Source: Microcebus murinus (taxonomy: Eukaryota; Chordata; Mammalia; Primates; Cheirogaleidae). From it: a DNA stretch of 64,000 bases. The notes under the pieces were generated by a model. It was not told the origin of the DNA, ran no database searches, and was given only the letters and a program-made list of their open reading frames with translations. A program made the position numbers and the translations under genes. This document shows positions 47,341 through 60,549 of the stretch, piece by piece. Every line of letters begins with the position of its first letter. Position 1 is the first letter of the stretch. The DNA lies in assembly GCF_040939455.1 (NCBI RefSeq), contig NC_134106.1:75275001-75339000 (forward strand), given 5' to 3'.

Positions 47341-48904
47341 GGGGATTAGAATAAATCAGAGATTTGCAAACTCAAATTCCTGCTGGGGTTAATCGGAGAA
47401 ACGAGTAGGTAGACTAGGGGTAAGAAAAATAAAAGTACCTAGTGAGAGGAGCCTGTTGAAGGTAGTGGCTGCTTCAGGGCTCCGGCTGGTGGCTGCCCAG
47501 GGGGATGAGGGCCAGGGTGCTGCTGGACTGCCCGGTTTTCCAAAGAAGCCAGAGATCCAGGATTGGATTTCTACTAGTGTGTGAACACTGGCAACAGAGG
47601 TCCACTTGCCCTTCGAGGCCGGCCACAGCCCCTTCACAGAGAGCAAGTCTTTCCTGGGGGCCTCTGGGGTTTCACTCTGCCATGGGAAGGGTCCCCATCA
47701 GGGAGCTAAGGGGGATATAGCGAGTGTCCAGGGGGGTGATTCACTAAGGGCACACACAGGATTTGGTAATTGGCACCAATTTTAAAACTCTCATCATTCC
47801 TTCCTTTTGTATTCCACTGGGCTTCTGCCTGGCACGTACAATTCACCTTCTACAAACCTCTAAGTCTCAGCCAGAGCCAGGAAGGCAGCTCACTGCAAAT
47901 CCCTGTTTTATAAGCAGCGCCAAAGAAGCCCCCTTCTCGCTCTCTTTCTTGGTGACTCTGGCCCTCGCATCTCCAGAAATCAGGTGAAATTCTCATCAAA
48001 TTAAACCCCGGTGTTCCAGGGCGCTACGTGTCCAGGCGCGAGTGGCTGAGACCTGCAGGCTGTCTTGAGGCTTGGCTGCAGGGACGGGGAGGGACACGGC
48101 ATGCTGGGGAGCAGGTGTGTGCCGGCACGTGAATGTCCCTGCCTCACAGGCCTCCTATTCTAAATGGGCAACATCGCAGCTCTGTCAGCAGTCACAGAAG
48201 TGCCCCAGAATGGAGAGAGGAAAAAAAAAAAAAGATTGTGAGAGCGCAAATCCCCTTTCACAAAGCCCATGGAGGTGCCTTTTATGCCTCCACCATCTGT
48301 CATCGCGAAATTCACAACAGCTCCCCCCCATCTCAGGACACGGGCATTTCTGAGGGGGTCACCCGGAGCCTGCAGACACCCTGACAGCAAAACAATGCTC
48401 GGCAAGGTGAAGCCCGGTGAGAAAATCCTGCTAAACAAACACAAGGGGTCAACAGCTCAGAGAGCAAGATCCACTGAAACCCACTAATTGGAAATAATTC
48501 CGAGTTTTTCAGACATTACGTAGTGACAATAAGGTGCGAACACCGGATTAGTGACCTCCAAAAGACAGAGAGCTTTTGTTCCATCTTTGTAGGAGCATAA
48601 TTTAACCCCGTGTTTTGAAATTCCCATCAACTACGCTGTGTGAATTTAAGAGTTTGCCATTTAATGACGGAGCCGGGGTTAGATTCTGAGTTTTGCCGTT
48701 CCAGGTCAAGAAGCAGAACCTCTGTGCGAGGAGTCCTGGGGGACGGGACAAATAAAGCCCTGGAAGCAGCCAGGGAGCAGCCTTCGTTCTGGCCTTTCCC
48801 AGCACTCAGTTAAGCAAATGGTTAAGCGCCTTAAATCTCCGTCCAACTGGGGAGAGCCACATGTATTTCCAGTGCGTTGGGTCTTCGTCGGTGGTTGTTT
48901 TTAA
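47341..48904. other. Unique sequence, no gene seen
   Basis: Includes GC-rich parts (47440-47720, 48010-48110). Open frames up to 94 codons overlap on both strands. An A-run lies near 48222-48234. No domain or splice pattern supports an exon. Confidence 0.4.
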
Positions 48905-49215
48905 GTCAGTCTTTTTTTTTGTTTTGTATTTTTGTTTTTCTTTTTTCTTTTATTGTTTTTATTTCAGCATATTATGAGGGTACAAATGTTAAGGTTAGGT
49001 ATATTGCCCATGTCCCCCTCCCACCTGCCCGATACCCGATAAATGTTATTCCTATATGTCCACTTAAGTGTTGATGTGTTAATACCAATTTGCTGGTGAG
49101 TACATGCGGTGCTTGTTTTTCCATTCTTGAGCTACATCACTTAGTAGAATGGGTTCCAACTCTATCCAGGAATATACAAGAGGTGCTATATCACCATTGT
49201 TTCTTAAAAAAAAAA
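48905..49215 (-). mobile_element. Young lemur L1, 5'-truncated 3'-end copy
   Basis: Starts with the T-rich antisense tail and 'tgagggtacaaatgttaagg', then 'ataaatgttattcctatatgtccacttaagtgttgatg', 'gagtacatgcggtgcttg', 'cacttagtagaatgggttccaac'. It is the same lineage as 11436-11745 and the 3' end of 23865-27857. Confidence 0.88.
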
Positions 49216-49307
49216 TTTGGTTTTTGTTTTTGTTTTTCTTGTTTAAATATGCTATAGAATTGTTTTGATTTGTTTTTGTTTTTCTTTTTTAAATATGCTA
49301 TAGAATT
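49216..49307. repeat. 46-bp tandem duplication beside the L1 end
   Basis: A unit ending 'aaatatgctatagaatt' occurs at 49245-49261 and again at 49291-49307, each preceded by 'tttttgtttttct'. The period is 46 bp. Confidence 0.8.
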
Positions 49308-49447
49308 TCCAATGAGCTATAAAAGCAACAAAAAGAAAGTAAAAGGTTTCTGAAAATGCCTGCTGAGTCTGGAACCTGGTTTGGTTTGGGAGTCATGATT
49401 TTGTAAAAGTCGATACTGAAATAAAACTATTAAAAAAAAAATCTTGT

Positions 49448-49801
<354 letters not shown>

Positions 49802-52759
49802 AATCTTGTTACTCCTAGAAGATCTTATAGGATTTATTGTCAACTTTGGCTCAATAGAGTTGCACTCACTTCCGGAACAACTCCCTCCTGGGAGAATAGG
49901 GGGACAATGAGGGGGACATTTTAAACAACCAACTCCCTGTGTGGTCCCCAAAATGCAGATAAGCTCGGCTGCCACTTCCTGGGTGCTGTTCTGTGCAAGT
50001 GCTTAACTTGCACATTATCACCTAGACCTGAACTCAAGTCTGTTTGTCTCTCCAAAGCTCCTGGTCTTTGCACTGCAGATCTGGGTGGAGTTCTAGCCAA
50101 AGAGGAAGGTTTGGGGTACCCCCAGCACTCCATCTTCTGCACCAAGATTCATCTCGGTGAGTTACACACAATCTGAGTTTCTCGAAAGGGCCGGTGAGCA
50201 AGGTGGGGACAGCAAGCCATATCTCAGCCCAGGCCAGGCCCAGAGTGGCCACTCTGAAAATCTACAGGCAACCAAGGTGATGCACAGACTCCTCAGCCTC
50301 TGACTGCAGCCAAAGTGACTGACCTTTCCCTAGGTCTTTACACAGAATTACAAAAGGGCTGTTCAGTGACAACCTCACCTACACACACAAACGGAAAGCT
50401 TCTTATACCCAATAAAAGAACAAAATGTGAAGCAAAATCACAAATAGGAAGCAGAAAGGGAAAGACGGGGTTGGGGGTAGTAGGTAGGTTGTAGGTTGTG
50501 TGACATGGACTGGGGTTCCTGGGGCATCCTTGCGGGTGAAGAAGGGCAAGGGAACGGCTTCCCCGGGAATTCCAGAAGCTGCCTCCTCTCTTCCCTCTTC
50601 AGTGAGTCTGAGGAATATGTGGGGAGTCCTAGCATGACCCAACAGGTCAGGAACCCTGGGAGCCATCCTCGGATGCAAGGAGAGCATCACCCCCCTTGGC
50701 CTGGGGTGCCGCTGGGGGTCCCAAGCACCTGGTGAGCACAGACCCCTCGGCAAATAAGACCTCACGCCTGCCATCCAGCCCTCTTGTTTGCAGACTGCCC
50801 TAAAATAAGATTCCACAAGTTGGAAACGGAATCGGGTTTCACCATTGGCAAAGCCCCTGGCCACGTGGCCCAGCCGGGGTCAACAGCAGCTGTGTCTCCT
50901 CCGCCCTCCTCCCTGGGCACCCAGTCGGTTTTCCTCCTCCTTCCTCCAGGTGCGCTCTCGCCAGAGCCTGCCCCAATAAGTCTCCCTTTCATAGTGTTCT
51001 GATGAATAGATTGTCTGTGTTTTCTTTCACATTCTTTTTAATGGCTTGGACTATCCTCCAGCGACCCAGCTGTGCATGTCAAATAAAATGTATTGGGGTC
51101 GGACGGATTCTCACGTAGCACCGAAATGCACAGCGCGAGAAACAAAGGACACCAGCCACAGCTTACACACTCTAGAAAGCTACGGTAAGAAACAGCGTAA
51201 CTGCTACAAAAGCCACCGGACTACACAAGGGTCGAGTCAAATGGCATCATGTCATGTCATTTCTCCATTCTCTTTTTCTCTTTCTTCTTCTTGTTCTCTC
51301 TCTTTTTTTTAAAGATTTCTCAAATATAGTCATGCAAAAGACTTCTGTTTTTAAGCTCACCGTGCAAACGCGAACAGTTTACAAAGCCCGGGCAGATAAA
51401 ATCAGCTCAGATTCGGTGTATACTGAACACGGAGCTCTAACTGATTCAGCTTTGCAGTGTGACCTTTACTTGCCATATAGAAATGGAGAAGCGCATTTAG
51501 AGAAATGGTGAATGTTTTTATGTTATATACAAAGGTACCACCGCCTTGCATGAAGCACACGAGCTCTCTTCAAAGGATTAAATATTTAAAAACTAAAGGA
51601 AAATAAGAAGGCAAGCTTCCTGTTTCAGACACCCGGAGGAAGAGGGGTCTTTTAAGCCTGTAATGAAACAGATGGGCTTAAGGAACTCAGAAAACGGTGC
51701 GTGGAAATATGCTCTGCCTGACACAGTGATATTTTGAAGAACTAACATTCGTGTTTTGTTCCATAACTAAACGAAGTCAGCTAAAGCCGTGGGGAAAGTA
51801 CATGTGTCTGCAGCCCAGCCCAGTGCCGATTTGTTACATCTGACTTTCTGTTCTGGTTAAAAACGTCCCTCCCTTTAGCCTGCCGGTGCAGAGACTCTCA
51901 CAGCTGAGGACAGATGTGGCGAGCAACGCCTTGTGAAACAAATGCCAAGCGGCAGACCGCCACCACGGGCTCACACACCTGCAGCTGACATCACCGGCTC
52001 CATCTCAGCCCAGCAATCCATTAACATGCAGAAACAGGTGCCACCAGACCAAAACCCACTCTTAGAAAGCATTCGCTTCAGCAGCCTGAGTCAAAATGAC
52101 AAACGAGACGCCGAACTTCTACTCGCCTTCCAAATGTCTGTCTGCGGGGGCAGGAAGGATCCCCGGACCCCAGCCCAAACTTCCTAGGACACCTGTTCCC
52201 TGTTCTCAAGCACTCCAGATGCAGCCAGAACAAAAGCTTTGGAGAAAACCCCGTTTCCTGGATATCGTGTTTTCCTTTTTTTTCGGGGAATGTTGTTGTC
52301 TCTCGAGTAGCAAAAAGTAGCTAGTACAGGTCAGTCTTCACTAACTTCTTGTCCCTGAAACAGCTTTCTTCTTTGGATCTGTGGCCAGGCATACAGGAGG
52401 TACTCAGTGTGTTTTCCAGAGCATAGAAAAAAGCAGTGTGTCTGGGATGCAGAAGATGGAGTGCTGGGGGTACCTCAAACCTTCCTCTTTGGCTAGAACT
52501 CCACCCATTACAAAAGGGCTGGGATGCACCTTATAACAGGAGATGAAAGGGGAGGGTAGAGATGAACTAAAATTGTCAAAATGTTGACAATTGTAGAAAT
52601 CAAGATAAGTAATTGAGAATTCACTATGCTACTTCCCCTTGTGTTTGAAATTTTCCATAATAGAAATATTTTTAAAATACGTAGCAACCTTTCCAGCTGT
52701 TGGTCCAAGCCTTCCTCCCTCCCTCCTTAGTAATAGAATCCCAAGTTTTTTCATGTAAT
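49802..52759. other. Unique sequence, no gene seen
   Basis: Open frames up to 153 codons (50403-50864, minus) overlap frames on the other strand and have no domain. The stretch 51000-51800 has balanced composition and no repeat identity, so it could be conserved non-coding DNA; that cannot be judged from one sequence. Confidence 0.35.
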
Positions 52760-53225
52760 CTACCCTCCCCCATGACCACTGTGCTTCACCGTGACCCAAT
52801 CACAGTCATCCCAGTTTTCCTTGCCTGTGATGGCCTTAGGAAGGGACAGATGGGTTTATCTGGCTAATGAGAGATGAAAGGTTTCTGGAAAAAATGTTTC
52901 CATGCTGCTAAAAAGTGCCATTTAAGAAGAGATGGGCCCGCCTCTTCTGTTAAATCTTATTACATCTGCATGTGACAGCAAGAACCTCAGCAGCCATTTT
53001 GTGGCCATGAGGGAGTCAGTTGAAGACAAAACCAACATGCTGAAAGTTGCAGAGGAGAAAGATCAAAGCAACTCTGGTCCTTGAGGATGTCACTGAGCCA
53101 CTGAAATAACCACCTTGAAACTGCCTCACTTCAGGAATCATTAAGTGAGAAAGCAATCCGCTTGGAGCTTAAAACAGTTGAGCCAGGGTTTCCTGTTACT
53201 CATAGCTAAAGGCATCCTACCTAAT
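52760..53225 (+). mobile_element. Possible ERVL-type LTR fragment
   Basis: 'cagcagccattttgtggccatgaggg', 'gagccactgaaataaccaccttgaaactgcctcacttcagg' and 'gggtttcctgttactcatagctaaaggcatcctacctaata' follow the pattern of old ERVL-class LTRs. The family is not assigned. Confidence 0.5.
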
Positions 53226-53374
53226 ACAAAATAACTGCTCAATGAGTGAAGGAAAGAATGCCTGACAATTCTAAAGCACAGAATTATCAGACAGTCTTAG
53301 CAGCACCATTTGAATCTTAGTAAAGTCAATGTATTTGTGTTAATAATTCCACCCTTAGCACACAGTGTCTTCTG

Positions 53375-54112
53375 TCCTTTACTGCCCCCCCCCAACCACA
53401 GGGGATATATTCCAAGTTCCCCAGTGGATGCTTGATAGTACTGAACTGACTGTCAATCAGAACACATCTCTGTTCATGTTTCCATGCACAAACGTAATGC
53501 CTTTTCCATCTTAACTAAGCACTGTGGCTGTAACTTTTGCGGTTTGAGTTACAACAGCAAAACGAGCAAGAATATTTTTCCTTTTTCACAATTTCTCCGA
53601 TAAAAGATTTGTTCTTACTGTGGATCTTAGCAAGCTCAGCATATGATTTTTTTTCTTTGCTCATGAAGTTGAGAACTTTCACCTTTTCACTTAAAGGAAG
53701 CACATGACAGCTTCTCTTTGGCATGTCCTAATTGCCAGCATCACTGCTCTTGCACCTTGGGGCCATTATGAAATCAATAAGGGTGACTTGAACACAATCA
53801 CTGCAATGCAGTGACAGTTGATCTGATCCCCAAGACAGCTACTAGGTGACAAAAGGGTGGGAGTGTCAACAGCGTGGACACACTGGACAAAGGGGGGATT
53901 ACAGTGGACAAAGGGAGGATTCCCATCCAGGATGGGATGGAGGAGTGAAGGATCTCATCACACTACTCAAATGGCACACAATTTAAAACTAGGAAATTGT
54001 TTATTTCTGGAATCTTCCACTTAATATGTTTGGACCGAGGTTGGTTAAGGGTAACTGAAACCTCAGAAAGTAAAAAAAAAACAACCCTCAGATAAAAGGG
54101 GACTACTGTATT
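53375..54112 (-). pseudogene. Tigger/pogo DNA transposon relic (MER44/Tigger-like)
   Basis: The ends read as Tigger-type termini: 'ccccaaccacaggggatatattccaagttccccagtggatgc' at the left and 'ggttaagggtaactgaaacctcag...ataaaaggggactactg' at the right. On the minus strand, 53515-53724 encodes a 69-residue start of a pogo-type transposase (M-P-K-R-S-C, then an L-S-E-K-V-K-V-L helix and S-Y-A-E-L-A-K-I-H), the CENP-B-like helix-turn-helix that binds the ends. The catalytic part is missing. Confidence 0.75.
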
Positions 54113-54264
54113 TCACAGTCCATATTGTACATTTTATTTCTTTGGCAAGCATTCAGGTATAGCCTTGTATCTTCTCTTGCAAAGTGGCTCTCTGATTTGT
54201 TTAGAGCTTTTCCTCGAATGGCATCTCATATTCACAGCTATGCCCAGGTTAATGGAGATTCCCA

Positions 54265-54435
54265 GTATACTGGAAAGAGCATGATCTTTATAAAGTGGCT
54301 GTGTGGCCTCAGAGAAATTCCTTCACCTCTCTGAGCCTTAATGTCCTTATCTCTAAAACAGAACTAGTAACACCCATCTTAGGGACTGTGACAGTTAAGT
54401 GGGGAGGCATTTAAGCACTTGCCATCTAACGTATT
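54265..54435 (+). repeat. MIR SINE
   Basis: 'ctgtgtggcctcagagaaattccttcacctctctgagcc' then 'ttatctctaaaacagaactagtaac' in sense MIR order. Confidence 0.75.
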
Positions 54436-55580
54436 TCACATTGATATTTCATACTCATCAAGACTGGTTTTAAGGTCAGAAATAACTGTTGGCAACTGGC
54501 AGAATCGCTGTTTTTTTTCTCCTACGCTTGCTTTCGGATATAGAAAAAAAAAGGTAACAAGTATAAAAGAAGCAACAACAGAAGTTCCCTCTTCATGAGT
54601 GGTTTTGCCTCCAATTCCTAAGGTTTTCTTTGTTCCATCCCTACTTTTTTCACAAAAGGCATGTGGTTAAAAAGAAGATTCTAAAAGGGTTCCTTTCAAG
54701 CAAAAGAGGCTCCCTGGGGTCAGTCAGTCAATTTGTCCACTGGGAGAGTTTCCTGGAGCACAGGTTGGTAGCTTCCTTGCCAGGACCCCCCAGGACCCAC
54801 ACCCTGTCAGGTGTGACAGATCCCGGGGCCTGGCTGAGCAGAGCCATGATCTCTGAATCCCTGGCCCCACACCAGAAGGAGAGGGGCCCTTGTCTCCCTC
54901 CCCTTCTGGGGGAGGAAATAGAGACTGGTCCCTCTGAGATCACATGGGGGGGGCACCTCTCCCAGGATATGAACAGGAGCTTTCCACCCTCAATGTTTTC
55001 TGCTACATCATCCTACCACCTGAAGTCTCCTCAACACGCTTCCATAAATCTACTCAGTTGTTACTTAAGTAAATTTATTTGAAAAGGAAATGTTCCATCA
55101 GCATCGCCTGCCCTTCCAGCTCTGCCACTCTCCAGACATCACTAATCTCCCTGCCGGTGGCCAGCAAATAAGCACCCCTCCCTAGGGGCTGGTGCTGCAT
55201 CACAGCCCTGAGCCGTAGGAAATCCCCCCCCCCCCCACCTACGGTGCTGTTGGCGACACGCTTTGGGAAACGTATCTTCTGTTGGGCATCAGAGGCCTGA
55301 GTTCGAATCTCCAAGTCCCCCTGGTGTGGAACCTGCACATCCTGCCTCCTTCACAGGGAGACAGCAGGGCTCTGCCTTGGCCATCGCACAGAGCTAAAGG
55401 CTGGGGCGTCTGGAATTTGTGCCAATACTAATCGTATCCTCTACCCACCGTGTGCCTGCCAGTCTCCTCCACCCGCTCCAGAAGTTGCCACCAGCCCACA
55501 CAGCGGAGCCTGAAAGGCTGACCACATTCTCCCCATGCGCATGCGCTTAGCGCGTCATGCACTTCCTGTATCACCCTCTG
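54436..55580. other. Unique sequence, no gene seen
   Basis: The 150-codon frame at 54630-55082 has no domain and is mirrored by an antisense frame. A 13-base C run lies at 55224-55236. Confidence 0.4.
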
Positions 55581-55589
55581 GGTACCATA

Positions 55590-55680
55590 ATCCACCAGGG
55601 TGGGAGGCAGACACGGTGTGCTTTTGCCTGTATCTACTCTGTGGCAGGTACTCAAAGAGTACTGTTGAATGAACAAATTA
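55590..55680 (+). repeat. L2 LINE 3'-end fragment
   Basis: 'ggcagacacggtgtgcttttgcctgtatctac' then 'ggcaggtactcaaagagtactgttgaatgaac' is the L2 3' end in sense orientation. Confidence 0.65.
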
Positions 55681-57330
55681 ATCTATATTTAATTTGAATT
55701 AAAAAAAATTGTCTGGGGTTTTCCTTCTCTTTCCTTTTACTATTCAAAAAAAAAGAAGAGGAGAGAAGAGGACCGGGAACAGGACAGTCAAGGTAAAATA
55801 ATCAATTACCCTACAGTTATCTATCGCACCTGTGGATTATCAGTGGGGCAGGACTTCCAACCACAGCCAAACCAGGGAAGGCTGCAGGCTGGCCCCAGAG
55901 GGTGACAGTGGGTCCTCTGCCCATTTGGGTCTCTATATCATCGCACAGACAACCATAAATGGGTCCTGGGTGATCTGGGTGATTGTGGAGGGCCTACCAT
56001 TCTGTCCTAGCCATTAGCATGATTAAGAGAAAGCTAATTTATAGTATTTTATATATTTAAACAAGCAAACAAAACAGAAGAAAAATACTTTCAGGGACTA
56101 CTGGAGAGTATTTTATCGACACAAAAGCCAACACACCACGTGAACCTCTTAATAACAATTGTCAATGTAATTGTGCATTAGAACTCGAGAAACACCCTTC
56201 GGGGGGGGAATCTAGAACCGGAAGCCAGGCTTGCAGGTAAGGCCATAGAATATCAGCCTATGAGCCAGGCCCTCGACATATCAGCCTGACCAAAGAGCTT
56301 CCCAGTCTCCCACTCAACAAGAACGCAGGGCCTCGGTAAACTCCCCAGACCCCACGAAGTGGGTAAGCACCGGCCACAGGCTCACTGTCACGCAGTCCAC
56401 TGGGCCACTGGACAAGGGAGGGTGCAGGAGGAAGCAGCGGGTTCCAGCCCTGCTGTAGTGTCCCCTGTGCTTCCCCACGTCCACCTGGGCTGTCATAAAC
56501 ACTGGCCTGGACAGTCGCCCATGGGGACTCCCACCAACAGAGCCAGCCTCCCTGGTCCTGACAGAATGGCAGCTTCTAGAAGCACAGTAAGGAGTGAGCT
56601 GAAGTGTCCCTCCGGGCTTGCTCTCCCTCTGCCCTGCCCTCTGCCCAGAGCAGCCACAGCAATCAACCAAGTGGGAACTGGAGCAACACCAGCAACATTC
56701 ACCTCAGCAGCCAGGACAGAGTAGAGAGCTGCTTTCTCAGTGGTGCGATCTGGAAACAGCTGCACCCCACTCCCTGGATCTCCGGCAGAAGCCAGCAGGT
56801 GAATGAGTTTTCCAGATGGTTGAGATGAGCAGCACCTCTTGGAACGTGACCTCGGGCACCTGCACCCACCTCACAGAGAGCCATCATCCCAGTGCCCCTG
56901 AGAGCTCCGGAAACCAAGGACTGGAGAGCGGCTCTGACAGCCCCTCTGGTCCAGCAGCCTTGCAGGTGAAGGACAAGGTCTAATCCGATGGCCTCGGGCT
57001 GCACTGCCCCAGTGGCAGGGCCTCACTCAAGCACCACTCCCTCCGGAGCGTCCAGGACTGACAAAAGACCTACTGCACCTGTGTTTGCGTGGAGAAAGAC
57101 CAGCAAGCTAAACAGAGTGCCCTGACAACACATCTCACAACCTGCCTTCATCGAAAATGATAAAGTGAGCTCAACACGAACTCGAGGTCTCAGCGTGGAC
57201 GTGTAAAACACAGCATAATTCCATGAGAAGAATCCCCCAGACCAGACTCAGGAGCGCTGGGAGAACAGAACCATCAACACGGCTCACACAAGGTGGTCTC
57301 ACCACACAGCAGCCCAGGAACTTCCCTCTC
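55681..57330. other. Unique sequence, no gene seen
   Basis: Open frames up to 121 codons at 56314-57004 overlap on both strands. No repeat family or domain recognised. Confidence 0.4.
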
Positions 57331-60190
57331 TTTAATTCAAGTTCACTGAGGTATAAGTTAATTACTGTAAAATTCACCCTTTTTCGGTGTCACAGTTCTA
57401 TGGGTTTGGGAAAATACATAGTAGTGTCACCACGGCAATAAAGATTTAAAATATGTCTGTCACCCCCAAAAATCCCTCATGCCACTATCTAGTCAGCCCC
57501 TTCACCCACCCCAGGCACCCACTAATCTGTTTTCTTCCCTACAGTTTGCCCTTTTCCGGAACGTTCTACGAGTGGAGACACACGACACGTGCTCTTTGGA
57601 GTCTGGCTCCTTCCACCCAGCATGACTCCTTTTTATTGCTGAGTAGTGTTTCCCCATATGAGCGTGACATGTTTATCCACTTCTCAGTGGAAGGAGATTT
57701 GGGACTGTTTTCAGTTTGGGGCCGTTATGAATAGAGGTGCTAAGAACATTTACACACAAGTCTAGGTTTAGACAAATGTTTTCATTTCCTTGTGTATGTA
57801 CCTGAGTCGTATGGTGAATGTATGTTTAACATTATGAGAAACTACCAAAATGTTTTCCCAAAGTGACCGTACCATTTTGCTCCCACCAGCAAAGTATAAG
57901 TAGTTCCTCCTCATCCTCATCAGCACTTCATATTGTCAGGGTTGGTTTTTAGGGTTTTTTGTTTGTTTGTTTGTTTAGCTTTGGGGGAGGACAGTTTGAT
58001 GGTGTTGGGTTTTTTTTAAGCCATTGTAATCTATGTGTAATGGTGTAACATTCTAGTCTTAATTTGCATTTGCTCAGTAGCTAATGATGTTGAGCATGTC
58101 TTCATGTTCTTATTTGCTATGGAATGTCCGATTTTCTTAACTACTGTTTGACAGTTGATATCTCTGACATTTCACTTTGACACTTCTTTGTTGTTGTTTT
58201 TTGTTTTGTTTTATTGTGAAGGTACATCCTCATTCTTTCAAATGCACAGTTTGGCTTGTGATTATCCTTCAAATTTTTTTTAAGAGCAATTTTTGTGAAA
58301 CCATAGATAAGTCAAAAATTCATGTTATTTTTGAATATGAGCTCTGTCGTGGCACCAATGCAGCGCAGACAGCTTGAAATATCAACAAAGTGTTAGGGAA
58401 GGATGTGGCCAATGAACACACAGTATGTCAATGGTTTGAGAAGTTCTGTTCTGGTGATTTTAATCTTGAAAATGAGCCATGTGGGTGACCTGAGACTAAG
58501 GTGTAATGATGAGCTGAAAGCTGTAGTGGAAGCGAATCCATCTCAATCTAAATGTGAATTAGCAGAAAGGTTTGACATTATTATCCCAACAGTATTGGAC
58601 CATTTGAAACAAATGGGCAAGGTAAAGAAGCTGGATAGATGGGTTCCACATGAATTAAATGAGCATCAGAAGAGAAATAGTCTCAAAGCTTGCCTTTCTT
58701 TGCCGTCACAACATAAAGGCTAATCATTTCTATACCACATTGTTACGTGTGATGGAAAATGGATTCTTTTTGACAATCACAAAGCGTTTGACACAATGGT
58801 TGTACAAAGGTGAAGTGCTGAAACACAGTCCAAAACCAAATAATCATCCAAAAAAAAAGCTAACAATGTGTTTGGTGGTCCAGTGCTGGTATCATCCACT
58901 ATAGCTTCATGAAACCTGGTCAGTCAATTACGGTAGATGTCTACTGCAACCAGTGAAACAAAATGATGAGGATTCTTGCAATTAAGCAGCTGAGATTGGT
59001 CAATAGAGACAGGGCAATCCTCTTGCAAGACCACATGTCAAAAAAACAACACTGCTCAAACTATAGAAGCTGACCTTGGAAATTTTGTCATCCACCGTAT
59101 TCACCAGACCTTGCATCGACTGACTACCACTTCTTCCAGGCTTTGGACCACTTCTTGCAAGAAAAAATACTCAATTTTCAACAAGCTGTGGAAAATGCCT
59201 TTGGCAATTTCATTGCCATTCATTCTCGAGGCTTTTTTGCTTCTGGCATAAACATACCCTTAAACATACCCCAAAACTGTGTCAATAGTTTAGGCACATA
59301 TTTTGATTAATTGTACTGCTTCTTGTTTGAGGTATAATAAACTAAACTTTTGATTTGAAATCAGACATTTCATATTTAATGACCTAATATCTATCTTATT
59401 GGTGAAGTATGAATTCAAATATTTTTGCCCATTTATTAAATTGAGTTGTTTCAATCTCTTGTTAAAGGGCTGTAAGAGTTCTATATATATTTTGGATACA
59501 ATTCCTTTATCAGATTTGTGTTTTGCAAATATTTTCTGCCAGTTTGTGGCTTTTTTCATTTCTTAGCTGTGCTTTTCAAAGAGCAGATGTTCTTAATTTT
59601 GATAAAATCCATTTTTACCAACTTTTCCTTTTATAGTTCATGCTTTCTGTGTCTGAAGAAAGCTTTGCCTAGTCCAAGGTCACAAAGATTTTCTCCTGTG
59701 TTTTCTTCCAGAAGGTGTCCAGTATTAAGTTTTACATTTAGGTACATGATCCATCTTTGTTTTTTGTTGTGCATTCTGCAAGGTATATGCTAAGGATTTG
59801 GGGGGTTTTGTTATATGGCTGTCGAATTGTTCCAGTACCATTTATTTAGAAGATTATTTTCTTCATTGAATCATCTTAGCACCTTTGTTGAAAATCAATT
59901 GATCATTCACGTGTGGGTCTACTTCTGAACTTTCTTATGTCCCGTAGACATATATGTCTGTCCTTTCGCCAATACTACACTGTCCTGATTACTTAGCTTC
60001 CTAGCGAGTCTTAAAATGAGATACTACAAGTCTTTCAATGGTGTTCTTTTTCAAGATGGCTTTGGCTACTCCAGGCATTTTGCCTTTACATATAAACTTG
60101 TGAATTAGCTTGCCAATATCTACACAAAAGCCTACTGGGATTTTCATTTGATTGCCTTGAATTTCTAGATCAATTTGATTTGGGTGCCTT
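57331..60190 (-). mobile_element. Old L1M 3'-end region, antisense, interrupted by a mariner and followed by an Alu
   Basis: The left part reads 'gaggtataagttaattactg', 'cacccactaatctgttttc', 'gtttatccacttctcagtgg', 'aatttgcatttgctcagtagc'. The right part from about 59385 reads 'ttattggtgaagtatgaattc', 'gatacaattcctttatcag', 'ttgaaaatcaattgatcattc'. Both follow the antisense order of an old L1 3' region. The two parts join once the mariner element is removed. Confidence 0.8.
58121..59375 (+). pseudogene. Tc1/mariner transposase relic
   Basis: From about 58300 the plus strand reads as a mariner transposase in several frames: the N-terminal helix-turn-helix text, then an open part (58403-58723) with G-K-V-K-K-L-D-R-W-V-P-H-E-L, the SETMAR-like linker W-V-P-H-E-L, followed by V-T-C-D-G-K-W-I-L-F-D-N (catalytic first Asp region) and the Leu-Thr-Asp-Tyr type region near 59115. 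Mariner enzymes cut and paste using a DDD core. Many stops and shifts are present. End repeats gaatgtccgatttt (58122-58135) and gaaatcagacattt (59357-59370) are inverted and similar. It inserted into the antisense L1. Confidence 0.82.
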
Positions 60191-60196
60191 CGTCTT

Positions 60197-60525
<329 letters not shown>

Positions 60526-60549
60526 GTGATTTGGGTGCCTTAGTCTTTT

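Noticed and set aside
50403..50864. 153-codon minus-strand frame
   Set aside because: Overlapped by plus-strand frames, no domain, no transcription signals seen.
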